Assembly: GCA_900554535.1 (NCBI GenBank)
Contig: USIA01000039.1
Span: 1-12,617, forward strand
From: an uncultured Oscillospiraceae bacterium
GTDB taxonomy: Bacteria; Bacillota; Clostridia; Oscillospirales; Acutalibacteraceae
Direction: 5' to 3'
Length of the DNA: 12,617 nucleotides
The notes under the pieces are model-generated. The model did no database searches, was not told the origin of the DNA, and saw nothing but the letters and a program-made list of their open reading frames with translations. Shown here piece by piece: positions 1 through 6,063 of this stretch. The translations under genes were made by a program, and so were the position numbers. The stretch's first letter is position 1; each line of letters begins with the position of its first letter.

Positions 1-89
1 GTGATCGGCAGGTCGCCGCCATTCTGCATGAAGACGCGCGCGGGCTTCTGATGTGGGTTACATCCATATTTTAATTCCATCTCGTTCAT
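1..89 (-). CDS. purH: AICAR transformylase (stand-alone PurH-type), N-terminal fragment
   Basis: Only the first 29 codons are in the window; the rest lies beyond base 1. The protein begins MNEMELKYGCNPHQKPARVF, and the KYGCNPHQKPA stretch is characteristic of the formyltransferase part of PurH. It would transfer a formyl group from 10-formyl-THF to AICAR to give FAICAR, the ninth step of IMP synthesis. Because the protein opens directly with this motif, there is no N-terminal IMP cyclohydrolase (MGS-like) domain, as in the stand-alone clostridial enzymes. The start is set by a GAGGAGG site seven bases before the ATG. The ATG overlaps the stop of the preceding IMP cyclohydrolase gene as ATGA, so the two are translationally coupled. 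A second in-frame ATG three codons on is less well placed. Calling it purH follows database habit; it does only half of the classical PurH job. Confidence 0.88.
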   Translation of the reverse strand, partial: MNEMELKYGCNPHQKPARVFMQNGGDLPI

Positions 90-835
90 CTTTGTTCCTC
101 CTCACCGGTCAGATAGGCTTCGCGGCCATCCGCGCTGTTTTTGTTGACAATGCACCACTGGCGCTTTTTTGCCTGCAAATCGACAAAGCAGGTGTAAAGC
201 GAAACCTTGTTGTCTTGATTCAGATTTTCCCAGACCGTGTGGGTCAGCGTCTCCAGATCGCCGGGCAGCGTGACGGGCACGGGCTCGCCGTCAAAGCTCG
301 GCAGCGGATTGCCGTCGCCCTGGTACGTGTGCAGGTAGCGGCCCTGGCCCGGCTTGGGCGCTTCATATTCAAAGAAATACCGCAGCGTGGCAGCCGGGTC
401 ATTGTTGTCGCTTTTGAGGATGGAGAGGTTAAAGTCGCCGTTCGGCTTAATGACGCCGGAGATACGCGGGGTATAATGCGGCGCATCCGGCTCAAAGGTG
501 CGCGTCAGCAGCGCGTGGCGGTAGCATTTTCCCTGCCCCATAAAGTCGCGGATCGTATCCGTCTGGTCGCCGTTGGTGACGATCAGCTTGCCTTCGAACG
601 CGCGTACCGGATGGTAAATAATCAGGGACGGGTCCGTCATCTGGCTCTCGTCGAAAGCCTTAGTGCGGATGCCATCTTCCGTCGGCTCAAAAATGCGGTT
701 GCGGCTATTTTCACTGCGGCCCATGATAAAATAGGCAGCGACCGCGGATTTTCCGTCCCCGCTGCGGCCCAAGATGATGCCGCGGCCCGGATACGTGCAG
801 GCGGAAAGCTCCTGCGCAAGGTCTTTTATCTGCAT
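86..835 (-). CDS. purO: IMP cyclohydrolase, PurO-type
   Basis: A 249-residue protein that resembles the archaeal PurO family (IMP_cyclohyd), which closes FAICAR to IMP in the last step of purine synthesis. Visible family-like motifs are YPGRGIILG (15-23), the AAYFIMGRSENSRNR stretch (33-47), VTNGDQTD (87-93) and YTPRISGVI (121-129). It is unrelated to the cyclohydrolase domain of bifunctional PurH. Its assignment is strengthened by the next gene, which is an AICAR transformylase lacking a cyclohydrolase domain, so the pair together replaces PurH. The start ATG at 835 follows GGGAGG by seven to eight bases; this site overlaps the purN stop, and the gap to purN is 12 bases. The C-terminal part (about 150-249) is longer than I recall for archaeal PurO and I cannot assign it. 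Function is inferred from family and context. Confidence 0.85.
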   Translation of the reverse strand: MQIKDLAQELSACTYPGRGIILGRSGDGKSAVAAYFIMGRSENSRNRIFEPTEDGIRTKAFDESQMTDPSLIIYHPVRAFEGKLIVTNGDQTDTIRDFMGQGKCYRHALLTRTFEPDAPHYTPRISGVIKPNGDFNLSILKSDNNDPAATLRYFFEYEAPKPGQGRYLHTYQGDGNPLPSFDGEPVPVTLPGDLETLTHTVWENLNQDNKVSLYTCFVDLQAKKRQWCIVNKNSADGREAYLTGEEEQR

Positions 836-847
836 GTGAGTTCCTCC

Positions 848-1495
848 CTATTCTTGATGCGCCGCTTGTTCGGGCGCAATTTTGACACAGCCGTTTTGCA
901 CAGAAAGCCTTCCCGCGCAAAACAGCGCCGCAGCGCGCGGCAGCAGCTGCCATTCGGCCTCTTCCATCACGCGGCGTTGTAGTGTTTCCGGCGTATCGTC
1001 CGGGTGCACCGCCACCGCCTTTTGCAGGACAATGGGCCCGCCGTCGCAGACTTCATTGACAAAGTGCACCGTCGCGCCCGTCACCTTCACGCCGCGCGCC
1101 AAGGCCGCCTCGTGGACATGGAGGCCATAAAAGCCCGGCCCGCAAAAGGATGGGATCAGGGACGGATGAATATTGAGCATCCGGTTTTCATAGGCATGGA
1201 TCACGGTCGGGCTGATGATTGTCATGAAACCCGCCAGAATAATCAGGCCCGTCTTATATTTCGCTAAAATGTCCAGCAAAGCCGCGTCATAGTCCGCCTG
1301 GCTTGCAAAGGCTTTGCGCCGCAGCACTGCGGTGGCGACGCCGGCCTTTTGGGCGCGCGTCAGCGCAAAAGCGTCCGGCCGGCTGGAGACAACCAGCTGA
1401 ATCCTTCCGTTTGGAATTTCTCCGCGCGCTTGCGCATCAAGCAGCGCCTGCAAATTGGTGCCCCCGCCGGAGACAAGTACGGCGATGTTCAGCAC
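848..1495 (-). CDS. purN: Phosphoribosylglycinamide formyltransferase (GAR transformylase)
   Basis: A 215-residue PurN that formylates GAR to FGAR with 10-formyl-THF, the third step of IMP synthesis, in the cytoplasm. The N-terminal VLVSGGGTNLQALL loop (7-19) binds the phosphoribosyl group. The catalytic triad of the family is present: N108 and H110 in NIHPSLIPSF, and D151 in VNEVCDGGPI. The length matches the usual 190-215 residues. The start is a GTG at 1495, preceded by AGAGGGGG about seven bases upstream. It overlaps the end of purM by seven bases, indicating translational coupling inside the pur operon. It ends with TAG within the Shine-Dalgarno region of the IMP cyclohydrolase gene. No anomalies are seen. 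Confidence 0.97.
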   Translation of the reverse strand: MLNIAVLVSGGGTNLQALLDAQARGEIPNGRIQLVVSSRPDAFALTRAQKAGVATAVLRRKAFASQADYDAALLDILAKYKTGLIILAGFMTIISPTVIHAYENRMLNIHPSLIPSFCGPGFYGLHVHEAALARGVKVTGATVHFVNEVCDGGPIVLQKAVAVHPDDTPETLQRRVMEEAEWQLLPRAAALFCAGRLSVQNGCVKIAPEQAAHQE

Positions 1496-2529
1496 AGGAT
1501 GACCCCCTCTTCGCCGGAGACGATTTCGCCGATGATGGCGGCCTTCTGCCCGGCGGCCTCCAGGATGGAGACCGCTTTGTCTGCGTCTTCAGCCGCCACG
1601 GCCACGCACATGCCGACACCCATGTTGAACGTATTATACATATCATGCTGCGAGATGTTGCCCGTCTTTTGCAGCAGCGCAAAGATGGGCGGGGTTTCGA
1701 TCTTTTCCATCTCGACTTTGGCGGTCAAGCCGGGTGTGAGCATACGCGGAATGTTCTCGTAAAAGCCGCCGCCCGTCACGTGGGAAACCGCCTTGACTTC
1801 CACCGACTGCATCAGCGCCTGCATGGGTTTGACATAGATCTTCGTCGGTGTCAAAAGGCATTCGCCCAGCGTCATGCCCAAGTCCGGGATATATTCCCGG
1901 ATGTTTTCCTCGTTGACATCAAAAACCTTACGCACAAGCGAAAAGCCGTTGGAATGCACGCCGGAGCTGGCCAGGCCGATCAACGCGTCGCCGGGCTTTA
2001 ACTTGCTGCCGTCGATGATCTTTGACTTGTCCACAATGCCCACGCAGAAGCCCGCAATGTCGTACTCGTCTTCCGGCATCATGCCGGGATGCTCGGCTGT
2101 CTCGCCGCCAATCAAGGCGCTGTTGCTCTGCACGCATCCCTCTGCCACACCGCTGACAATCGCCGCGATCTTTTCGGGCACATTTTTCCCACAGGCGATA
2201 TAATCGAGGAAAAACAGCGGCCGCGCGCCACAGCAGATCACGTCGTTGACGCACATGGCGACGCAGTCGATGCCGATGGTGTCGTGGCGGTCGAGCAGGA
2301 AAGCGATCTTGAGTTTTGTGCCCACGCCGTCTGTGCCGCTGACCAGCACCGGCTCCTGCATCCCCGCCAGAGGTGGCTGGAAAAGGCCGCCAAAGCCGCC
2401 GATTCCGCTCACCACGCCCTCGTTTGCAGTGCGCGCGACATACTGCTTCATCAGCTCCACGGAGCGGTAACCCGCCGTAACGTCGACGCCTGCTTCCTTA
2501 TAGCTGTTGCTGAAACTATTCTGATTCAT
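1489..2529 (-). CDS. purM: Phosphoribosylformylglycinamidine cyclo-ligase (AIR synthetase)
   Basis: A 346-residue PurM that uses ATP to cyclise FGAM to AIR, the fifth step of IMP synthesis. It starts with the typical YKEAGVDVTAGY (10-21). It also shows the ATP/phosphate-binding SGTDGVGTK (64-72), MCVNDV (92-97), FFLDYIACGK, GGETAE (141-146) and HSNGFSLVR motifs, so both AIRS domains are complete. I chose ATG 2529. A TTG six codons upstream (2547) lies inside the GGAGG site itself and so cannot be the start, although the GGAGG-to-ATG distance of 11 bases is rather long. The 77 bases between purE and purM contain a hairpin of GCGGG and CCCGC arms just before this site. purC and purF, often found between purE and purM in Firmicutes, are absent here. 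Confidence 0.97.
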   Translation of the reverse strand: MNQNSFSNSYKEAGVDVTAGYRSVELMKQYVARTANEGVVSGIGGFGGLFQPPLAGMQEPVLVSGTDGVGTKLKIAFLLDRHDTIGIDCVAMCVNDVICCGARPLFFLDYIACGKNVPEKIAAIVSGVAEGCVQSNSALIGGETAEHPGMMPEDEYDIAGFCVGIVDKSKIIDGSKLKPGDALIGLASSGVHSNGFSLVRKVFDVNEENIREYIPDLGMTLGECLLTPTKIYVKPMQALMQSVEVKAVSHVTGGGFYENIPRMLTPGLTAKVEMEKIETPPIFALLQKTGNISQHDMYNTFNMGVGMCVAVAAEDADKAVSILEAAGQKAAIIGEIVSGEEGVILC

Positions 2530-2606
2530 CGTTTTATTTTCCTCCAAACGGGCGGGCCATTGCCGGTCCCGCTACAAGTGCATACCATATCGACGCTCCC
2601 GGACGC

Positions 2607-3110
2607 TTATAGGGCGCGCAGTTTATCCTGCATGTCTTGATCCTTCTTGGCGACCTCCGCCGCCATATCGGCGCGCGCCTGCTCCAGTTTTTCGGCCAGC
2701 GCCTCATCTGAAAGCGATAAGATCTGTGCTGCCAGGATTGCCGCGTTTTTTGCACCGTCGATGGCGACCGTTGCCACCGGGATGCCGCTGGGCATCTGTA
2801 CGGTAGCCAAAAGCGCCTCCAGGCCGCCGAGATTTGAAGACTTGATCGGCAGCCCGATCACCGGCAGAGTTGTGCTCGCAGCCAACACGCCGGCCAGGTG
2901 CGCCGCCATACCCGCTGCTGCGATGATGACACCAAAGCCGGCATCCTTTGCTCCCTTGGCAAAATGCATGGCTGCGTCCGGCGTGCGGTGCGCGCTCATG
3001 ACATGCGCTTCATACGGAATTTCGAGCTCTTTTAGTTGAGCGATCGCTTTGCTCACCGTGGGAAAGTCGCTGTCGCTGCCCATGATAACTGCTACTTTTT
3101 TGTGTTCCAA
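2607..3110 (-). CDS. purE: N5-carboxyaminoimidazole ribonucleotide mutase (PurE)
   Basis: A 167-residue PurE. The class I enzyme moves the carboxylate of N5-CAIR to C4 to form CAIR. Signature motifs are VIMGSDSDFPT (8-18), MSAHRTP with the catalytic-type histidine H41 (38-44), IIAAAGMAAHLAGV (62-75) and LATVQMPSGIPVATV (101-115). The tail from about 133 is charged and probably helical. The sequence has no ATG near the conserved start. I chose the TTG at 3110 because AGGAG lies nine bases upstream and it puts residue 1 five codons before the first strand. A second in-frame TTG at 3146 lacks such a site. This is the first gene of the pur operon, with a promoter and structured leader at 3111-3286. 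PurK is not seen in the window, so whether N5-CAIR or CO2-derived substrate is used cannot be told. Confidence 0.95.
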   Translation of the reverse strand: MEHKKVAVIMGSDSDFPTVSKAIAQLKELEIPYEAHVMSAHRTPDAAMHFAKGAKDAGFGVIIAAAGMAAHLAGVLAASTTLPVIGLPIKSSNLGGLEALLATVQMPSGIPVATVAIDGAKNAAILAAQILSLSDEALAEKLEQARADMAAEVAKKDQDMQDKLRAL

Positions 3111-3220
3111 TGATGACCACTCCTGTTTCTCAAATTCTACGCACAAAAGGAAATAGACTGCGCCTCGGGCGGGTGCAGCCTATTTCTTTCTACAGGAGGA
3201 GGAAAGAAAACCTGTTTGCA
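3111..3220 (-). promoter_or_regulatory. Structured leader of the pur operon (candidate attenuator or translational switch)
   Basis: Three pairings can be read on the minus strand. First, TTTCTTTC (3202-3209) pairs with GAAAGAAA (3183-3190), leaving CTCCTCCTGTA in the loop. Second, GAAATAG (3180-3186) pairs with CTATTTC (3150-3156) around a GC-rich inner stem, followed by a short TTTT, like a weak terminator. Third, CTCCTGT (3192-3198) in the first loop is the exact complement of ACAGGAG (3120-3126), the purE Shine-Dalgarno. The first and second stems share bases 3183-3186, so they exclude each other. The base pairs are visible in the sequence; regulation is my inference. It does not match a riboswitch class I can recognise. 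Confidence 0.4.
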
Positions 3221-3256
3221 CGTTCTCTCCGCCTCCCCTACTCAATCAGATACTCT

Positions 3257-3286
3257 TATTGTAGGGGAAAATCCGCCGAAATGCAA
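3257..3286 (-). promoter_or_regulatory. Sigma-A-type promoter of the pur operon
   Basis: On the minus strand TTGCAT (3281-3286) and TACAAT (3258-3263) are separated by exactly 17 bases, close to the vegetative consensus. Transcription would begin near 3250, giving a leader of about 140 bases before purE. Inverted-repeat arms of eight bases (3234-3241 and 3261-3268) straddle the -10 box and start site and could bind a repressor. No strong terminator separates this promoter from the upstream SPFH gene. Confidence 0.7.
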
Positions 3287-3342
3287 GATTGCTTGGCCTG
3301 TTTCCCGAAAAATTGCGCCTCTGGACGTATCTTCTGGGACTT

Positions 3343-4257
3343 TTATGCCTTGGGGACATCTTTCGGATCCGTAAAGATCTCCTTCAGGGACGTGGCCAAG
3401 CCGGCCAGGCCCTGGATTTCGGACGGGACAATGATTTTGGTAGCTTTGCCGTCGGCCGCCTTTTGGAAAGCTTCGAGGCTCTTGAGCGCAATAACGCGGT
3501 CGGTCGGTTTGGCTTCATTGAGCATTTTCAGCGCATCGGCATAGGCGCTCTGCACCTGACGGATCGCTTCCGCCTGGCCCTGTGCCTGCCGGATCGCGGC
3601 CTCTTTGGCAGCATCGGCGCGCAGGATTGTGCTCTCTTTTTCGCCCTCGGCGACCAGAATGGCGCTCTGCTTCTGACCCTCTGCGTCGAGGATACGGGCG
3701 CGGCGCTCGCGCTCTGCCTTCATCTGCTTCTCCATGCTGTCCTGAATCTCGGTGGGCGGCAGGATATTTTTGAGTTCCACACGGTTGACTTTGATGCCCC
3801 AAGCATCGGTCGCCTCATCGAGGATTGTGCGGATTTTCGTATTGATAAAATCACGACTGGTCAGCGTATGGTCGAGTTCCAGATCACCGATGATATTGCG
3901 CAGCGTGGTTGCAGACAGGTTCTCAATCGCGGAAAGCGGCCGCTCTACGCCATAGGTATACAGCTTCGGGTCCGTCACCTGGAAATAGATGACCGTGTCG
4001 ATCTGCATGGTGACATTATCTTTTGTGATGACGGGCTGCGGTGGGAAATCCACAACCTGTTCCTTCAGGGATACGTGCCGCGCAACCTTTTCAATAAACG
4101 GAATTTTAAAGTGCAGGCCGGTCGACCACGTCACGTGATACGCGCCCAGCCGCTCAATGACATAAGCGTGCGCTTGTGGGACGATCTTGATGTTCGAGAT
4201 GAGCACAATTAAAACGATGATGATCAAAACGATCAGGATGAAAATTCCGATTGGCAT
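3343..4257 (-). CDS. SPFH/band-7 membrane protein, stomatin-like (QmcA type)
   Basis: A 304-residue protein of the stomatin/prohibitin/flotillin/HflK superfamily. Residues 3-21 form one very hydrophobic N-terminal membrane segment (IFILIVLIIIVLIVLI). The SPFH domain follows (about 25-185, with VPQAHAYVIERLGAYH and the FPPQPVITKDNVTMQID strand region). After it comes an Ala/Glu/Lys-rich helix (about 185-260, EKQMKAERERRARILDAEGQ onward) expected to form a coiled coil that drives oligomerisation. Such proteins form large membrane-bound rings or scaffolds and are linked to membrane microdomains and FtsH-type proteolysis. The start at 4257 has AGAGGAG seven bases upstream; longer versions starting at 4335 lack this. 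It lies 61 bases behind nfeD, the classical NfeD-SPFH operon pairing. The precise cargo is unknown. Confidence 0.92.
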   Translation of the reverse strand: MPIGIFILIVLIIIVLIVLISNIKIVPQAHAYVIERLGAYHVTWSTGLHFKIPFIEKVARHVSLKEQVVDFPPQPVITKDNVTMQIDTVIYFQVTDPKLYTYGVERPLSAIENLSATTLRNIIGDLELDHTLTSRDFINTKIRTILDEATDAWGIKVNRVELKNILPPTEIQDSMEKQMKAERERRARILDAEGQKQSAILVAEGEKESTILRADAAKEAAIRQAQGQAEAIRQVQSAYADALKMLNEAKPTDRVIALKSLEAFQKAADGKATKIIVPSEIQGLAGLATSLKEIFTDPKDVPKA

Positions 4258-4318
4258 ACGATAACTCCTCTCGCAATGAATTGCCTGTGGGATCTTTTGA
4301 ATGGGAAAAGTATGCGCG

Positions 4319-4786
4319 TCACGGCCGCCTGACAATAGCCTTGACGCCCTCGATGGATTGGATGATCACCTCCGTTCCGGCGGGGATCACGGAACCATCC
4401 GCGCTGCGGGCTGTCCAGACGCTGCCGAGCACCTTGACCAAGCCGCGCGCGGCGACATTGTCAATCTGCTCGGTCACCACGCCGGTCTTGCCAACGTAGC
4501 GGTCGGCGTTCGTCTCCGTCTTGGGGGCTGCGGCCATCCGGCGTGCCAGCGGCCGCGTGATTGCCAATGTGATCGCGGTGACCACCGCAAAAAGCAGCAG
4601 CTGTAACCAGAAAGGTCCGCCGGCCACCGTGGTAATCAGGCCCGCTACGCCGCCGGCCGCAAACCAGATGCTGACCAGCTGTGTGGTCATTGCCTCGATG
4701 ACTGCGGCCAGGACGATGACGCCCAGCCAGACAAATGGCAGTGCCCACGCCCAGGCATCTGGCAGGGCCATTGTGGATGTGTCCAT
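4319..4786 (-). CDS. NfeD-family membrane protein (short form)
   Basis: A 155-residue NfeD-like protein. The N-terminal half holds hydrophobic segments at about 12-33 (AWALPFVWLGVIVLAAVIEAM), 37-55 and 58-77, so two or three membrane passes. The C-terminal part from about 88 (YVGKTGVVTEQIDNVAARGLV to the end) has the OB-fold pattern typical of NfeD. It lacks the N-terminal ClpP-like protease domain of long NfeD proteins, so it is of the short NfeD1b type. Family knowledge says it works with the neighbouring SPFH protein as a membrane scaffold partner. The start at 4786 is fixed by a near-perfect AAGGAGGTG five bases upstream; extending upstream to 4969 would run through non-coding sequence. 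A candidate promoter (TTGTTT, 16 bases, TATGGT at 4814-4841) lies just ahead. Confidence 0.9.
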   Translation of the reverse strand: MDTSTMALPDAWAWALPFVWLGVIVLAAVIEAMTTQLVSIWFAAGGVAGLITTVAGGPFWLQLLLFAVVTAITLAITRPLARRMAAAPKTETNADRYVGKTGVVTEQIDNVAARGLVKVLGSVWTARSADGSVIPAGTEVIIQSIEGVKAIVRRP

Positions 4787-4813
4787 AAATTCACCTCCTT
4801 GTATTTCTATCCT

Positions 4814-4841
4814 ACCATATGTAGCCATGCAGTGCAAACAA
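4814..4841 (-). promoter_or_regulatory. Candidate nfeD-SPFH promoter
   Basis: On the minus strand TTGTTT (4836-4841) and TATGGT (4814-4819) are 16 bases apart, with a predicted start near 4807. That would leave a short leader of about 20 bases before the ATG at 4786. The boxes are only moderate matches, so this is tentative. Confidence 0.35.
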
Positions 4842-5020
4842 AAATACGGCCAAAACAGGCAGCAGAAAGCGCCTGGAGGCGCTGGCGGGTACTGGCGCGC
4901 AAAGGCGTCCGCTGGACAGGTCCGGAGTGTCTCGGATGCGCACAGGCGGGACCGGAAAATTGGTGACAAAAGCGCCGTTTTTGTGTGAGATTTCAGAAGG
5001 TTTCAAGTAGGCTTGCCGCC
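4842..5020. other. Intergenic stretch between the EamA gene and nfeD
   Basis: No gene is supported here. Two small hairpins are visible: ACAAAA with TTTTTGT (4966-4984), 36 bases past the EamA stop, and a 6-bp AGCGCC/GGCGCT stem with a four-base loop (4868-4883). Either could terminate EamA transcription on the minus strand, but neither is followed by a good T-run there, so read-through into nfeD is possible. Confidence 0.35.
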
Positions 5021-5884
5021 TTATTTGACGAGCAGCAGCAAAGTCCCGCCCGTCAGCAAGACCAATCCCACCGCAGCTTTTTTGCTGAGCTTTTCTTTGA
5101 GTACAAGGCCGGAAAACAGCACCGTGACCAAAATAGAAAGCTTATCGATCGGCGCGACCACGCTGGCATTGCCCTGTTGCAGCGCGTGATAATAAAACAT
5201 CCAGGAAAGTCCGGTGGCGATGCCGGAAAGCACCAGGAACACCCAGCTTTTCCGGGTGATCTGCGGGATTTCACGGTAGGTGCCCTGCGCCAGCACAATG
5301 CCCCAGGCCATCACCAACACGACCACCGTGCGGATTGCGGTGCCGAGATTCGACTCCACCTGCTGGATGCCGATCTTGCCGAGGATGGCAGTCAGGCTGG
5401 CAAACACGGCCGACAACACCGCCCAGATCAGGTATCCGTGTCCTATGGGCGCAGGCGCACTGCGTTGTTGGCGTTCGATCATCAAAAGTGTCCCCACCAG
5501 GATGAGAATCATACCTACAATGCCGCCAGCCGTAACCGTCTCGCCAAGCAGCAGAAAGGACAGCAGCATGGTCAGCACGGTGCTGGATTTGTCAATCGGC
5601 ATGACCTTATTGACGTCGCCGATTTGCAGGGCGCGGAAATAGCAGATCCAGCTCGCGCCGGTTGCAAGGCCGGACAACACCAAAAACAACCACGATTGTG
5701 ATGGAATCTGACCGATGGTATCCCCGGATCCGGCAACCAGTACAACCAACCAGGCAAATACCGTGACCACACACGTGCGCAGCGCGGTGGCAAGGTGAGA
5801 ATTGACTTTTTGAATGCCGATTTTCGCCAACACAGCCGTCACGCCCGCAAAGGAAGCGGATAGAAATGCGTACAGAACCCACAT
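5021..5884 (-). CDS. EamA/DMT-superfamily transporter
   Basis: A 287-residue integral membrane protein of the drug/metabolite transporter superfamily. It has about ten hydrophobic segments arranged as two tandem EamA units (roughly 1-135 and 148-287). Both halves carry the same landmarks: KIGIQ followed by TA.RT.VV, then SW.FLVLSG.ATG.SW...Y, then PIDK.S, then an L.E motif before the last pair of helices. The halves are unusually alike, showing the internal duplication of the family. The substrate cannot be told from sequence; the family exports amino acids, nucleosides and other metabolites. The start ATG at 5884 has GGAAGG seven bases upstream; a longer start at 5905 would include that site. 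It has its own promoter and is separated from groEL by a strong terminator, so it is probably a single-gene unit. Confidence 0.9.
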   Translation of the reverse strand: MWVLYAFLSASFAGVTAVLAKIGIQKVNSHLATALRTCVVTVFAWLVVLVAGSGDTIGQIPSQSWLFLVLSGLATGASWICYFRALQIGDVNKVMPIDKSSTVLTMLLSFLLLGETVTAGGIVGMILILVGTLLMIERQQRSAPAPIGHGYLIWAVLSAVFASLTAILGKIGIQQVESNLGTAIRTVVVLVMAWGIVLAQGTYREIPQITRKSWVFLVLSGIATGLSWMFYYHALQQGNASVVAPIDKLSILVTVLFSGLVLKEKLSKKAAVGLVLLTGGTLLLLVK

Positions 5885-5922
5885 GGATAGTCCTTCCTTT
5901 TTCAAAAAATTAATGCGCGTCT

Positions 5923-5957
5923 AGTATAGCACAGATACGCGCAGCCTGTACACAGGC
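5923..5957 (-). promoter_or_regulatory. EamA gene promoter with overlapping palindrome
   Basis: On the minus strand an extended -10 box, TG then one base then TATACT (5923-5928), lies 18 bases from TGTACA (5947-5952) as a possible -35 box. A perfect palindrome GCCTGTACACAGGC (5944-5957) covers the -35 region, in the position expected for a repressor operator. The promoter is inferred; the palindrome is directly visible. Confidence 0.5.
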
Positions 5958-5996
5958 CTTGTGCGGCATCCTGCGGGCGCCCTGCCGCTAAAACAA

Positions 5997-6039
5997 GAAT
6001 CCCCGCAAGGGGAAGTTTTTCCTTTCCCTGCGGGGATTC
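5997..6039 (-). terminator. Rho-independent terminator of groESL
   Basis: An 11-bp perfect stem (GAATCCCCGCA at 5997-6007 with TGCGGGGATTC at 6029-6039) extends inward by about seven more pairs including one G-T, closing on a TTTTTC loop. On the minus strand it is followed by TTGTTTTAG. It begins 25 bases after the groEL stop. Confidence 0.9.
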
Positions 6040-6063
6040 CAAACAATTTGCTTCTGAATGCGA

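Noticed and set aside
53..982. Long plus-strand open frame of 309 codons opposite purN and the IMP cyclohydrolase gene
   Set aside because: It lies antisense to two genes with clear motifs, its product has no recognisable domain, and GC-rich coding DNA commonly yields such shadow frames.
3111..3250. ykkC-type (PRPP/ppGpp) or purine riboswitch upstream of purE
   Set aside because: I looked for the conserved core segments of these classes in the leader and did not find them; only the self-complementary stems listed above are visible.
4787..4969. Upstream extension of nfeD starting at 4969
   Set aside because: The added residues are Cys/Pro/Arg-rich and unlike the family, and a near-perfect Shine-Dalgarno fixes the start at 4786.
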